64,000 nt of DNA from an uncultured Duncaniella sp. (GCA_958352885.1 CATWQI010000001.1:186001-250000), one strand, 5' to 3'. Positions 53,338 to 62,090 are shown, counted from the stretch's first letter. Numbers and translations are program-made. The notes: generated by a model from the sequence alone, not told the origin.

Positions 53338-54276
53338 ATGGACAGAAAAATCAAAATGGCTGATGTAAAGGCAGCCGTCAGTGAGATATATGATAAGTAT
53401 AAGAACTCAGTCGAAGGAACAGCTGACCCTAAGAGCGTAGGTGAGAACGGAGGTAAATTCGGCATATCCGTATATCTTGCCAACGGCAATAAAATCAACA
53501 TTGGTGACACTGACGCAAAATTCCCCATGATGGGAATGTGCCGTATACCTGTCGCATTACAATTGCTTACCCAGATGAATGTATGCGACCTTGTTGAGAA
53601 AATGGGAATCGGCAAGAAGTGTCGCTGCAAGATTAAAGGTACGCCCGACGAGAAACTTAAAAAGGTTCATGCCCATGGTGTATGTGCGGTAAGTCTTGTC
53701 GAACCGGTGGGCGATTACGACGGGAAAATGGAAATCCTGTCCAATCTTATGGTTGACCTTATGGGCACATCGCCCGTGCTTGACGATGACCTATACAAAT
53801 CCGCACAGCAATACAATATAGACAATGATGTGATTAATACCCTTGCGGCAAATGACATAGAGATTTTCGACTCTTCTGAAATAGCTGTAGACCTCTATGC
53901 ACGTCTGCGCTCCATGCGTGTTACCACAGAACAGCTTGCCGAGATGGGTGCCACAATTGCAGCCGATGGTAAGAATCCTGATACATTACAGTCAGTTTTC
54001 GACGGCACACTCTCAGCTACCATATGTGCGATGATGGCGGCAAAAGGTCCGAAGAAAATGGGTAAGCAATGGCTTATCATGACAGGTACTCCTGCTATGA
54101 GTTCCATGTCTGGCGGTTTCGTAGCTGTAATCCCGGGATTCGGTTCTATAGCCGCATTCTCACCTGAAATAAACGATGTAAAGATTCCTGTCAAAGCTGC
54201 AAAAGCAGTTAAAGATATACTTTGCCAACTCCAACTCAACGCATTTGCGAGCGCCAGAGTTGATGTGGCAGACTAA
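53338..54276 (+). CDS. Glutaminase-fold protein lacking the catalytic Ser-Lys pair (probable pseudoenzyme)
   Basis: 312 residues, co-linear with bacterial serine-dependent glutaminases (GlsA/YbaS). The C-terminal half aligns well: LAEMGATIAADGKNPDT matches the family LATLGATLAAGGVNPLT, and SGGFVAVIPGFGSIAAFSPE matches GGGILAVVPGVMGIAAFSP. The segment that should read F..ESISK reads FPMMGMCRI: Gly66 stands where Ser66 (nucleophile) is expected and Arg69 where Lys69 is. The NAGA motif region reads KVHAHGVCA, and the Tyr near the late YGRSGDWAY motif is gone. No glutaminase activity is expected. It is probably cytoplasmic, since no signal peptide is seen. It could bind glutamine or another amino acid, or have a structural role. 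Confidence 0.8.
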   Translation: MDRKIKMADVKAAVSEIYDKYKNSVEGTADPKSVGENGGKFGISVYLANGNKINIGDTDAKFPMMGMCRIPVALQLLTQMNVCDLVEKMGIGKKCRCKIKGTPDEKLKKVHAHGVCAVSLVEPVGDYDGKMEILSNLMVDLMGTSPVLDDDLYKSAQQYNIDNDVINTLAANDIEIFDSSEIAVDLYARLRSMRVTTEQLAEMGATIAADGKNPDTLQSVFDGTLSATICAMMAAKGPKKMGKQWLIMTGTPAMSSMSGGFVAVIPGFGSIAAFSPEINDVKIPVKAAKAVKDILCQLQLNAFASARVDVAD

Positions 54277-54325
54277 TGCAATGAAAACGAGAGGGATTAG
54301 AAATATACCCTCCCACACAAGTCTT

Positions 54326-54372
54326 AGCCGGGGTAATGGGTCGTCAACGGCACCATTACCCCGGCTATTTTT
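54326..54372 (+). terminator. Intrinsic terminator of the glutaminase-like gene
   Basis: Perfect 14-bp GC-rich stem AGCCGGGGTAATGG / CCATTACCCCGGCT (54326-54339, 54353-54366), 13-nt loop, then ATTTTT. Confidence 0.85.
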
Positions 54373-54401
54373 GGCTGTGAAGCAAGTTTTAAGTAAATTT
54401 G
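54370..54401 (+). promoter_or_regulatory. Promoter of the DUF115 gene, overlapping the preceding terminator
   Basis: TTTG (54370-54373) is the end of the terminator U-tract; 20 bp later is TAAATTTG (54394-54401). Leader about 32 nt. Confidence 0.65.
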
Positions 54402-54438
54402 CATTAGTGAGCCACAAACCGGTATCACAACATTATCC

Positions 54439-55293
54439 ATGGCAAAAAATGTATCCGATTCAGTAGCCGGCTTCTGTTCAGCATTAGGAGCGACACTTAA
54501 AAGTGCTGTCAAACTCACGCTCCAGTCCAAGAACTGCAACGTGCCGCATACGGCGACTAATGGCGAAAGGCTTATCATTATGGGCAACGGTCCGTCACTT
54601 GCAACAAATATCCGTACAGACGTCGATGTACTCAGAAAATCAAAGACGCTTGCAGTCAATTTTGCAGCCAATGCGAATGAGTTTGTCATGCTGCGCCCCG
54701 ACTACTATCTCCTTGCCGACCCTCACTTCTTCAACGAGCTGAAACCGGACCCCAATGTGGCAAAAATGTACGATAGGTTCAACCGCTGCGTTGACTGGGA
54801 TATGATTCTCTTTGTTCCGGCACGCATACCGCATTCAGCCATACCGGTCAATAATCCGCACATACGTATCGAACGGTTTAATCCGGTAGGCGTGGAGGGA
54901 TTCAGATGGTTTGAACACATGGTGTATTCATCGGGAAGAGGGATGCCCAGACCTCGCAATGTTCTTATTCCAGCCATTATGCTCGGTATACAGATGGGAT
55001 ACAGACAGATTTATATAATCGGAGCCGACCACAGCTGGATTAAGACTCTTGATGTCAACGAGAATAACGAGGTGGTGTCAGTCCAGCCACATTTCTACAA
55101 GGATAATGACGAGGAGAATCAACGTGTCACCTCAGTATACAGGAACGTGCGTCTACACGAAATACTCATGAGCTTCCATGTTGCTTTCAAAGCATATCAT
55201 AAGATAGCTGACTATGCCACTGCCAAAGGTGTAAGCATTTACAACTCCACACCTGCTTCTTTTATCGATGCATTCCCACGACGCTCTCTTTAG
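54439..55293 (+). CDS. DUF115 / MptE-like domain protein
   Basis: 284 residues. The Rossmann-like core GERLIIMGNGPSLATNI and the following FAANANEFVMLRPDYYLLA (Asp-rich) match the DUF115 family, which contains archaeal 6-hydroxymethylpterin diphosphokinase MptE and many bacterial proteins near glycosylation loci. IYIIGADHSWI is a second conserved piece. No TM or signal is seen. The substrate is unknown; a nucleotide-activated sugar or a pterin is possible. It has its own promoter right after the glutaminase-like gene. Confidence 0.75.
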   Translation: MAKNVSDSVAGFCSALGATLKSAVKLTLQSKNCNVPHTATNGERLIIMGNGPSLATNIRTDVDVLRKSKTLAVNFAANANEFVMLRPDYYLLADPHFFNELKPDPNVAKMYDRFNRCVDWDMILFVPARIPHSAIPVNNPHIRIERFNPVGVEGFRWFEHMVYSSGRGMPRPRNVLIPAIMLGIQMGYRQIYIIGADHSWIKTLDVNENNEVVSVQPHFYKDNDEENQRVTSVYRNVRLHEILMSFHVAFKAYHKIADYATAKGVSIYNSTPASFIDAFPRRSL

Positions 55294-55342
55294 CGGTTTA
55301 GCCTGAACGGAACCAGGATAGACATCATATAATAAAAATATA

Positions 55343-55375
55343 AACTCCCGTCACTCATACTGAGTGGCGGGAGTT
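55343..55375. terminator. Bidirectional terminator between DUF115 and OmpA genes
   Basis: 15-bp stem AACTCCCGTCACTCA / TGAGTGGCGGGAGTT (one G-U) with a 3-nt loop. A and T runs flank it on both sides, so it can end both convergent genes. Confidence 0.75.
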
Positions 55376-55413
55376 ATATTTCGTAGTAATCTACTTATAT
55401 CGAAGCGCGCAAA

Positions 55414-56613
55414 TTACTTATTTTCTTCGATAGTAACGGCACGGTCGAGAGAAACGAACTTCTCACCCATGTCATTGAGGTTACCGTTGTTGGTTGTAAC
55501 GTCGAGCTGTGAAGGATTAACACCATTCTGGAGGAGCACCTTCTCAACGCCGTTAGCACGAGCGTGACGGAGACGGATGTTAACCTGCTCAGAACCGGTA
55601 TAGTTGTCAGCCCAGCCGGTAACAGTGTACTTCTGGTTGGGGTTCTGCTTCATCATCTCAGCAACAGCACCGAGGACCTTGCGGTCAACACGAGAGATGT
55701 TAGACTTACCGATGGTGTAGTAGATAGTGCAGAGAGGACCTTCCTTAGCTTCAATCTTCTCAACAGGACGGTTGAGGCAGTCGCGTAGCTGACCTTCGAG
55801 GTCGGCAATGCGTGCGTTAGCAGCCTGGAGGCGAGCTTCAACAGCGTCGCAGTTGGGGATTTCAGGAATAACGGGAACAACAGGAGCATTCCAGCCGGTC
55901 TTGTTGAAGTTGTAAGTAACACCAACATAAGCCTGGAGATCCATCTTCATCTTCTGGGGAGCTGCATAAGTATACTCGTCAGTGAGAAGAACACCACGGA
56001 GATCGAGGTATACGCTGAAGTTCTTAGAAAGAGCGAAGTTGTTGATAAGACCTACGTGAGCAGTGAGGTTAGTGTTGTCACCATTTTCCCAACCGTCGCG
56101 GTTACCACGGCTGTCGAACTTGGGAACGTACTGAACGTTTACACCGCCACCACCGTAGAAGATACCGTTGTATACACGACCGGGACGATAGCCACACCAC
56201 CAGTTGGTAAGGTTGATCATAACGTCAACGTTGCCGCCGAACTCGTTACGCTTGAAACCGTTCCAATCCTTCTTGAAAGGACCAACATAACCGGTTTCCA
56301 TACCGTGGTTGAGAGACTTAACAGAAGTGAAGTTGAAACCGGCACGCATACCGATGATGGGAGAGAACCACTTACCTACCCAGAAACCGGCGTTGGGAGA
56401 AAAACGACGGAAGAATGAACGCTCTGAGTTGTTGCTGTTGAAGTGGTAGTTAACACCGGCTTCAGCAGAAATAAACCAGTTGTCGCTAAAGCTGTTCAAG
56501 AGATAGCCCTGTGAAGGGTCCTCAGTGTAGGTGATTTCTTGGGTGCTCTGGGCCATTGCGCTTTGACCGATGAAAAGAGCAGCTACCAAGCCAAGGATAG
56601 AACTTTTTTTCAT
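55414..56613 (-). CDS. OmpA-family outer-membrane protein
   Basis: 399 residues. Signal peptide (MKKSSILGLVAALFIGQSAMAQ), an N-terminal beta-barrel-like domain (about 25-255) with aromatic-rich strands, a short coiled linker (ARLQAANARIADLEGQLRDC), and a C-terminal OmpA peptidoglycan-binding domain (about 285-395; YTVTGWADNYTGSEQVNIRL; RHARANGVEKVLLQNGV). Codon choice is narrow (mostly AAC, GGT, GTT, ACC and the like), as expected of a highly expressed protein. It has a leader of about 130 nt behind its -7 box. Confidence 0.93.
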   Translation of the reverse strand: MKKSSILGLVAALFIGQSAMAQSTQEITYTEDPSQGYLLNSFSDNWFISAEAGVNYHFNSNNSERSFFRRFSPNAGFWVGKWFSPIIGMRAGFNFTSVKSLNHGMETGYVGPFKKDWNGFKRNEFGGNVDVMINLTNWWCGYRPGRVYNGIFYGGGGVNVQYVPKFDSRGNRDGWENGDNTNLTAHVGLINNFALSKNFSVYLDLRGVLLTDEYTYAAPQKMKMDLQAYVGVTYNFNKTGWNAPVVPVIPEIPNCDAVEARLQAANARIADLEGQLRDCLNRPVEKIEAKEGPLCTIYYTIGKSNISRVDRKVLGAVAEMMKQNPNQKYTVTGWADNYTGSEQVNIRLRHARANGVEKVLLQNGVNPSQLDVTTNNGNLNDMGEKFVSLDRAVTIEENK

Positions 56614-56748
56614 AATAATTTAAATTATTGTAATAGTTGAAATTATCTTTCTTTTTCTATATTACCAGACTATGTAAAAATCGGAAACGTGATGTGTTTA
56701 ATATATGCCCAAAGTAAGGGCTATCAGAAGTATCTCCGAAATCATCGT

Positions 56749-56756
56749 CAAAGGTA
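56749..56756 (-). promoter_or_regulatory. -7 box of the OmpA-family gene
   Basis: TACCTTTG on the minus strand, 135 nt before ATG 56613; -33 TTTG not at standard spacing. Confidence 0.5.
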
Positions 56757-56857
56757 TAACAAATTTTTTACATAATCTAAATTTTAGCAAATATTTCTTT
56801 AACTAAAGCTAAATTTCCGACTTTCCGACCAAAAAAGTAAGCTTTTTTATCTAAATT

Positions 56858-56895
56858 CGGTGTTGCAATTGGGCTTTATATCAATTGCAACACCG
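56858..56895 (-). terminator. Terminator-like hairpin downstream of tkt
   Basis: Perfect 14-bp stem CGGTGTTGCAATTG / CAATTGCAACACCG with a 10-nt loop, 156 bp beyond the transketolase stop. The following minus-strand sequence AATTTAGATAAAAAAG is a weak U-tract. Confidence 0.5.
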
Positions 56896-57051
56896 AGGAA
56901 AGAAGTTTAGTTCATAACTTTTGGCGGTTTTTAAGTGCCCGGCACAGATTTAAATATATTAATATAATTTTAAATCTGTTTTTTAACTTTTAAATCTTAT
57001 TTAGGATTTACTTTCCGGGAAGTACCACCTTAATTATATATAGAATATCCG

Positions 57052-59085
57052 CTATCTGGCAAGATAAGCCTCCACTTTGGCTTTGACAGCGTCAACAGTA
57101 AAGCCAAACTTCTCATCAAGCACCTTGTAAGGAGCAGATGCGCCGAAATGGTCGAGACCGAACACTTCTCCACCGGCACCTACTACCTCACGGAGTGTGG
57201 ATGGCAAACCGGCTGTGAGTCCGAACGTAGGGATGGCACGCGGTATCACAGCCTCACGATAGTCTACATCCTGGAGGTTAAACAGTCCTATAGATGGAAC
57301 TGAAACGACACGTGCTTTCTTGCCTTCTGCTTCCAGCTTCTGAGCCACCTCGCAGAGAAGTGAGACCTCTGATCCGTTTGCCACAAGTGTGACATCGGGA
57401 TTTTCAGCGTCCACCACCACATAGCCGCCACGACGGCAGCCGATATTTGCTTCCGCAAAACGGTCACCAGACGCTGCGGGAAGGTCAGGTATGTTCTGGC
57501 GTGAAAGGATGAGAGCCGATGGTGTCTTGAAGTTCTCCATTGCCATCGCCCATGCCACTGAAGTTTCTGCTGCATCGCCCGGACGGAGCACAAGCATTGA
57601 AGGCTCGCCATTGAAATTGCGGAGCTCTTCCATTAATCTGAGCTGAGCTTCCTGTTCTACCGGTTCGTGAGTAGGACCGTCCTCGCCCACACGGAATGCA
57701 TCGTGTGTCCAGATATACTTGACAGGGAGCTCCATCAGGGCAGCCATGCGGACTGCCGGCTTCATATAATCACTGAACACGAAGAATGTACCGCATGCGC
57801 CTATTACACCACCATGGAGGACTATACCGTTCATTACCGCCGCCATGGTAAGCTCTGTTACACCGGCATGAAGGAATGCGCCCGAAAAATCCCCCTTGAC
57901 AAAGGGATGAGTCTTCTTGAGGAATGCATCAGTCTTGTCCGAGTTGGCGAGGTCAGCTGAAGAGACAATCATATTGTTTACCTTCTCGGCAAGTACCCCG
58001 AGCACGTCGGCAGATGCCTGGCGGCTTGCTATGCCCGCCTTGTGCGGAATTGCCTTCCAGTCAATTTCGGGAAGCTTATTGTCGAGGAATTCGTGAAGTT
58101 CTTTAGCGAGCTCAGGATTAGCAGCCTCCCAGGCAGCCTGCTCTGAGCGACGAGCCTTCACGATTTCACGGAGTTCGGCACGGCGAGCCTCATAGAGAGC
58201 TTTGACATCCTCGAAAATCACCCACGGATTTTCAGGGTCAGCACCAAGGTTCTTCATTGTAGCGGCATAGTCGGCACCCGAAGCACTCAGGGGCTGACCG
58301 TGCGTGCTGCACTGTCCTTCAAAGTTAGAACCATCAGCCTTGACAACACCCTTACCCATCACAGTGTGACCTATGATAATGGTCGGACGCTCTTTCTCAC
58401 CCTGGGCTGCCACAATCGCCTCGGCGATTGCCTGCGGGTCATTGCCATTTATCTCAATCACATTCCAGTGCCATGCGCGGTACTTAGCCGCAACATCCTC
58501 ACAATCCACAGCGTCAACCATAGTGGAAAGCTGCACCTTGTTGCTATCATAGAACATGATCAGGTTGCTCAGACCAAGGAAACCGGCAAGACGACCGGCA
58601 CCCTGCGAAATTTCCTCCTGGATACCACCATCAGAAATAAAGGCATAAGTCTTGTGGCTCATCCATTCACCAAAACGCGCGGAAAGGAACCGCTCGGCAA
58701 TGGCACATCCCACAGCCATAGTGTGACCCTGACCGAGAGGACCGGAAGTATTCTCTACTCCACGCTCAGGATGAAGCTCGGGGTGACCCGGAGTCGGGGA
58801 CCCCCACTGGCGGAATTGCTGAAGTTCAGATATTGTATAGTGACCGAATAGAGCGAGGACGCTGTAAAGCATGGGAGACATGTGACCCGGGTCAAGGAAG
58901 AACCGGTCACGACCTATCCACCTTCCGTCATCGGGATCTGTTATAAGAAATTGAGAATAAAGCACATTGACGAAATCAGCTCCGCCCATTGCACCTCCGG
59001 GATGACCCGACTTTGCCTTCTCAACCATCGAAGCGGCGAGAATACGGATATTGTCCGCCGCACGGTTAACTGCTGTTAGATTCAT
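57052..59085 (-). CDS. tkt: Transketolase
   Basis: 677 residues; TPP enzyme of the non-oxidative pentose phosphate pathway. N-terminal KAKSGHPGGAMGGADFVNVL; TPP/Mg region FISDGGIQEEISQGAGRLAG, where the usual GDG reads SDGG; and the central YIWTHDAFRVGEDGPTHEPV. The C-terminal domain contains LVANGSEVSLLCEVAQKLE. Full length and typical of bacterial transketolases. No rpiB or other pentose phosphate gene is adjacent on the sequence shown. A minus-strand -7 box lies at 59211-59218. Confidence 0.96.
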   Translation of the reverse strand: MNLTAVNRAADNIRILAASMVEKAKSGHPGGAMGGADFVNVLYSQFLITDPDDGRWIGRDRFFLDPGHMSPMLYSVLALFGHYTISELQQFRQWGSPTPGHPELHPERGVENTSGPLGQGHTMAVGCAIAERFLSARFGEWMSHKTYAFISDGGIQEEISQGAGRLAGFLGLSNLIMFYDSNKVQLSTMVDAVDCEDVAAKYRAWHWNVIEINGNDPQAIAEAIVAAQGEKERPTIIIGHTVMGKGVVKADGSNFEGQCSTHGQPLSASGADYAATMKNLGADPENPWVIFEDVKALYEARRAELREIVKARRSEQAAWEAANPELAKELHEFLDNKLPEIDWKAIPHKAGIASRQASADVLGVLAEKVNNMIVSSADLANSDKTDAFLKKTHPFVKGDFSGAFLHAGVTELTMAAVMNGIVLHGGVIGACGTFFVFSDYMKPAVRMAALMELPVKYIWTHDAFRVGEDGPTHEPVEQEAQLRLMEELRNFNGEPSMLVLRPGDAAETSVAWAMAMENFKTPSALILSRQNIPDLPAASGDRFAEANIGCRRGGYVVVDAENPDVTLVANGSEVSLLCEVAQKLEAEGKKARVVSVPSIGLFNLQDVDYREAVIPRAIPTFGLTAGLPSTLREVVGAGGEVFGLDHFGASAPYKVLDEKFGFTVDAVKAKVEAYLAR

Positions 59086-59210
59086 GTATTGGTTGCTTTA
59101 AATAAATGGTTAATTACGTGATATGATTTGCCAAGACTGCGCTTGTGGCACAACACAAGATTGCACTTAAGTCATACTTAGCCAGGCAATGAAGTCTGCG
59201 CAAATATACA

Positions 59211-59218
59211 AATAAAAA
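59211..59218 (-). promoter_or_regulatory. -7 box of tkt
   Basis: TATATTTG on the minus strand, 125 nt before ATG 59085. Confidence 0.4.
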
Positions 59219-59313
59219 ACGAATTCCCTGTCATAAACGACAAGGAATTCGACACACAATAGTAACAAATAATATAGATGTACCTCTTTTCACAAAACGG
59301 TAAACACCTACGG

Positions 59314-59351
59314 TTTGCTCTTGAGCCAAATATACTAAGAGCAAATTTTTT
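59314..59351 (+). terminator. Orphan terminator-like hairpin
   Basis: TTTGCTCTT (59314-59322) pairs perfectly with AAGAGCAAA (59337-59345), 14-nt loop, followed by TTTTTT. It points in the plus direction, where no gene lies upstream. Confidence 0.5.
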
Positions 59352-59553
59352 CGTTACATCCTCTGTGGTTGAGGATATTCAGAAAGGGGGCATTCGTGAC
59401 ACCGGCATGAACCGTTGTCATATATGCTCGTTAGTTGAAGCCCCCTATGACATCTGAGGCTGACAGCCGGCGAGCATCCGGGACCATGTTGCCATGACCA
59501 CGCCGCCTCACACATAAATAAATATACATCGAAATTCAGTAGTGCTTGCTTTA

Positions 59554-59685
59554 TTAAAATAGCATGACAGGGGTAGTTCCTTCAACTGCATGTACAGGTC
59601 CTTTGACCGAATCACGCAGGTTGCTTATGTCTGCAACTTCTATTTGTTCAGTAAGTGTATCCGCATAGTCCTCATGAGCGCGGAA
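59554..59685 (-). pseudogene. Possible 3' remnant of a gene
   Basis: On the minus strand, 43 codons are open between two stops and end in TAA at 59554-59556. They have no ATG at the start and a protein-like composition (HEDYADTLTEQIEVADI then SNLRDSVKGPVHAVEG). Codon choice resembles real genes of the window. It may be the tail of a decayed gene or a chance frame; I do not recognise the sequence. Confidence 0.25.
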
Positions 59686-59957
59686 TTAGTACGTTTCAAT
59701 CGGTATATGTTTTTATGTAGTGACTCTTTTATATCTTTGTTGTGACAATTTGTCTACATTTCGTTGGCAAAATTAGCTAAAGTTAGAATAATAGCCAAGT
59801 AAAAATGCATAAAAATTACGCCATATCCCTTTTTAACATGTATTTTTTCAAAAAAACATAGCATAAAACTTATCAAAGCGACATAAAATTCTGGATTTCG
59901 GACATCATCACTTCAATATTTCAGACCAATTTGTATCCTTTGCTTGAAAAAATTTTT

Positions 59958-59965
59958 TAACTTTG
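59958..59965 (+). promoter_or_regulatory. Likely -7 box of the sugar transporter
   Basis: TAACTTTG, with TTTG at 59939-59942 (15 bp, short) or 59930-59933 (24 bp, long); leader about 105 nt. TATCTTTG at 59732-59739 is a second candidate. Confidence 0.45.
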
Positions 59966-60076
59966 CCGATATGATTTTATCTACCATGGATATTTTACCG
60001 GCGTCATCAACAAATGCCATAAAAACTCCTGAATTCAACTAACAAACAAATCATAACTTAACCCTATTAAATTAAA

Positions 60077-61462
60077 ATGGAAAATTCCGCCAAGAAAAAC
60101 GGACATCTCATTGCTATCATAGTGATGTTTTTCATCTATGCAATGATATCCTTTGTCACTAACCTTGCCGCACCTATTGGCACAATCTGGGGAAACCAGT
60201 TTGAAGGCAACTCCGTACTGGGAATGATGGGCAACATGATGAACTTCCTCGCATATCTGTTCATGGGTATTCCCGCCGGTAACCTCCTTGTGAAAATCGG
60301 CTATAAAAAGACTGCTTTATGGGCAATCGGCGTGGGAATAGTCGGACTCTTCGTGCAGTACCTGTCAAGCATAGTCGGTGTCGACACTGTGATATTCAAC
60401 TTCTCATCTACCACTGCCGAGGGCGTTGCTGCCACATTCCCCATTACTCTCAACTTCTTCATCTACCTGCTCGGCGCATTCATCTGCGGTTTCTGCGTTT
60501 GCATGCTCAACACTGTTGTATGCCCGATGCTCAACCTTCTCGGCGGCGGCGGCAACAAGGGTAACCAGCTTCTCCAGTTCGGCGGTGCGCTTAACTCACT
60601 TTCAGGTACTCTGACCCCCTTCTTCGTTGGCGCTCTTATTGGCGTGCTTACCAAGGACACTATGATAGGCGCTGTATCTCCCCTACTCTTCATAGGCATG
60701 GGAATATTCGCAGTGGCATTCGTCATTCTGAATTTTGTCACTATTCCTGAACCTAACCTTCAGAAAGGTGTGAAGAAAGTGAAATACACCCACTCTCCAT
60801 GGAATTTCCGCCACACAGTGCTTGGTGTAATAGGCATATTCTTCTACGTTGGTATTGAAATCGGCATCCCCGGCACACTTAACTTCTATCTTGCCGACCA
60901 AGGCGCCAACGGTGCAGGCGTAAGCGGTGAGGCTTCAGCAATTGCCGGCGCAATAGTTGCAGTTTACTGGCTCTTCATGCTCGTTGGCCGTACACTTTCA
61001 GGATTCATCAGTGGAGCAGTTTCTTCCCGAGCACAGCTGATTGCAGTGTCAACCACAGCTATTATTCTTATCGTATTCGCTATATTCATCCCCAAGACAG
61101 CCACATTCCCCGTCCCCGAATTCCTTTATGAGGGTGGTGCTCAAGTGCCTGTTAGCGCATTCCTTCTCATCCTCTGCGGTCTCTGCACATCAATCATGTG
61201 GGGCGGCATCTTTAACCTCGCTGTAGAAGGACTCGGCAAATATACCGCGCAGGCCTCAGGCATATTCATGATGATGGTAGTAGGTGGCGGCGTAATGCCC
61301 CTTATCCAGAACGGCATTGCCCACGCAGCCGGCTACATGACTTCATACTGGCTTGTGGTAGCTATGCTCGCTTATCTCCTCTTCTACGGACTAATCGGTT
61401 CGAAGAATGTAAACACTGATATCCCCGTAAACGAGGAACCGGTTGACCCTCTGGACCTCTAA
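60077..61462 (+). CDS. Sugar MFS transporter (FHS family, FucP/GluP-like)
   Basis: 461 residues with about 12 TM helices (e.g. LIAIIVMFFIYAMISFVTNL; LNFFIYLLGAFICGFCVCML; ILIVFAIFIPK). The first half carries a long periplasmic loop after the third helix pair (VDTVIFNFSSTTAEGVAATF). The order of helices and the FMMMVVGGGVMPLIQNGIAH region fit the fucose/glucose:H+ symporter (FHS) family. The substrate is a hexose, not further defined. It is a single-gene unit that ends in an exceptionally long hairpin. Confidence 0.9.
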   Translation: MENSAKKNGHLIAIIVMFFIYAMISFVTNLAAPIGTIWGNQFEGNSVLGMMGNMMNFLAYLFMGIPAGNLLVKIGYKKTALWAIGVGIVGLFVQYLSSIVGVDTVIFNFSSTTAEGVAATFPITLNFFIYLLGAFICGFCVCMLNTVVCPMLNLLGGGGNKGNQLLQFGGALNSLSGTLTPFFVGALIGVLTKDTMIGAVSPLLFIGMGIFAVAFVILNFVTIPEPNLQKGVKKVKYTHSPWNFRHTVLGVIGIFFYVGIEIGIPGTLNFYLADQGANGAGVSGEASAIAGAIVAVYWLFMLVGRTLSGFISGAVSSRAQLIAVSTTAIILIVFAIFIPKTATFPVPEFLYEGGAQVPVSAFLLILCGLCTSIMWGGIFNLAVEGLGKYTAQASGIFMMMVVGGGVMPLIQNGIAHAAGYMTSYWLVVAMLAYLLFYGLIGSKNVNTDIPVNEEPVDPLDL

Positions 61463-61523
61463 ACTGATGAAATACATTCTGTACTGCTGTGGCTGAACGC
61501 TTGTAACACAGACAGCGCTGCAG

Positions 61524-61585
61524 ATGTTCCACGTAATAAGCCCCGCCGTGACAACTGCCACGGCGGGGCTTATTACGTGGAACAT
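61524..61585. terminator. Very long perfect hairpin after the sugar transporter
   Basis: 27-bp perfect stem (61524-61550 with 61559-61585; core AAGCCCCGCCGTG / CACGGCGGGGCTT) and an 8-nt loop. No U-run follows; TTTC only. It may end both the transporter and the convergent small gene, or protect mRNA 3' ends. Confidence 0.7.
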
Positions 61586-61615
61586 TTCAAACCATCTCAC
61601 GGAATACGATACACC

Positions 61616-61942
61616 TCAGTTCACAGGCTGGGATAGCGGATCCCGTGGCAGAGGATCCCTACGCCTCACTGATTTTGCACGTGTCCGTCCGCTTTTATCC
61701 CTTGAACGCACAACCTTTTTGCCTGATTTCTCAGACACTGAATCCGGCAGATAAACAGAGTCGGCACTTAAAGCATCGACAGAACTTGCTCCGCCAACCG
61801 AATCCACCTCGGTCCTCGAACCTAATGATAGACCCGCACGAGGGGAAAACAGCGTATCACGACATATCGCAAACACTACTATGAGTGCCAACACAACGGT
61901 AAGCGCAATCAAACCTCTCCGCTCACCTGAAGTCATAGCCAT
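61616..61942 (-). CDS. Small single-span membrane protein
   Basis: 108 residues from ATG 61942 (MAMTSGERRGLIALTVVLAL). One TM helix (about 9-28), then a linker rich in Ser/Asp/Val and a strongly basic, Arg/Lys-rich tail (SGKKVVRSRDKSGRTRAKSV). The frame opens 9 codons earlier at 61969, but that ATG overlaps the -7 box at 61967-61974. Function unknown. Confidence 0.65.
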   Translation of the reverse strand: MAMTSGERRGLIALTVVLALIVVFAICRDTLFSPRAGLSLGSRTEVDSVGGASSVDALSADSVYLPDSVSEKSGKKVVRSRDKSGRTRAKSVRRRDPLPRDPLSQPVN

Positions 61943-61966
61943 AACTTGAAAATTTAAAGAACATAG

Positions 61967-61974
61967 CAAAGATA
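61967..61974 (-). promoter_or_regulatory. -7 box of the small membrane protein gene
   Basis: TATCTTTG on the minus strand, 24 nt before ATG 61942. Confidence 0.45.
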
Positions 61975-62090
61975 AAGCTCACGGAATTGTAATAAGCCGC
62001 TCATCGCACCTAAATATTCTACGCCAAAGCATCCCGAAATCGCCAAACATAACATCGGCTGTATCTCAAACAAAACCATATACGCAATAA

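Larger units (their letters stand above)
56614..57051. other. 438-bp gene-free region between ompA-like and tkt genes
   Basis: Holds the long untranslated leader and minus-strand promoter of the OmpA-family gene (-7 TACCTTTG at 56749-56756) and a 14-bp inverted repeat at 56858-56895. The rest is AT-rich (runs of TTTAAA and TATTAA) and shows no open frame worth reporting. Confidence 0.6.
59086..60076. other. 991-bp gene-poor region between tkt and the sugar transporter
   Basis: Contains, in order: the tkt leader and -7 box (59211-59218, minus); an EcoRI-like inverted repeat CGAATTCC / GGAATTCG at 59220-59251; a plus-strand terminator-like hairpin with T6 at 59314-59351; a GC-rich structured stretch at 59386-59516; a 43-codon open stretch on the minus strand (59554-59685); -7 boxes at 59732-59739 and 59958-59965 on the plus strand. 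No complete gene was found. It may include a small RNA or decayed gene. Confidence 0.55.

Noticed and set aside
59350..59520. tmRNA, 6S, SRP or RNase P RNA in the gap before the sugar transporter
   Set aside because: None of the conserved sequence blocks of these RNAs is present; only general secondary structure can be claimed.
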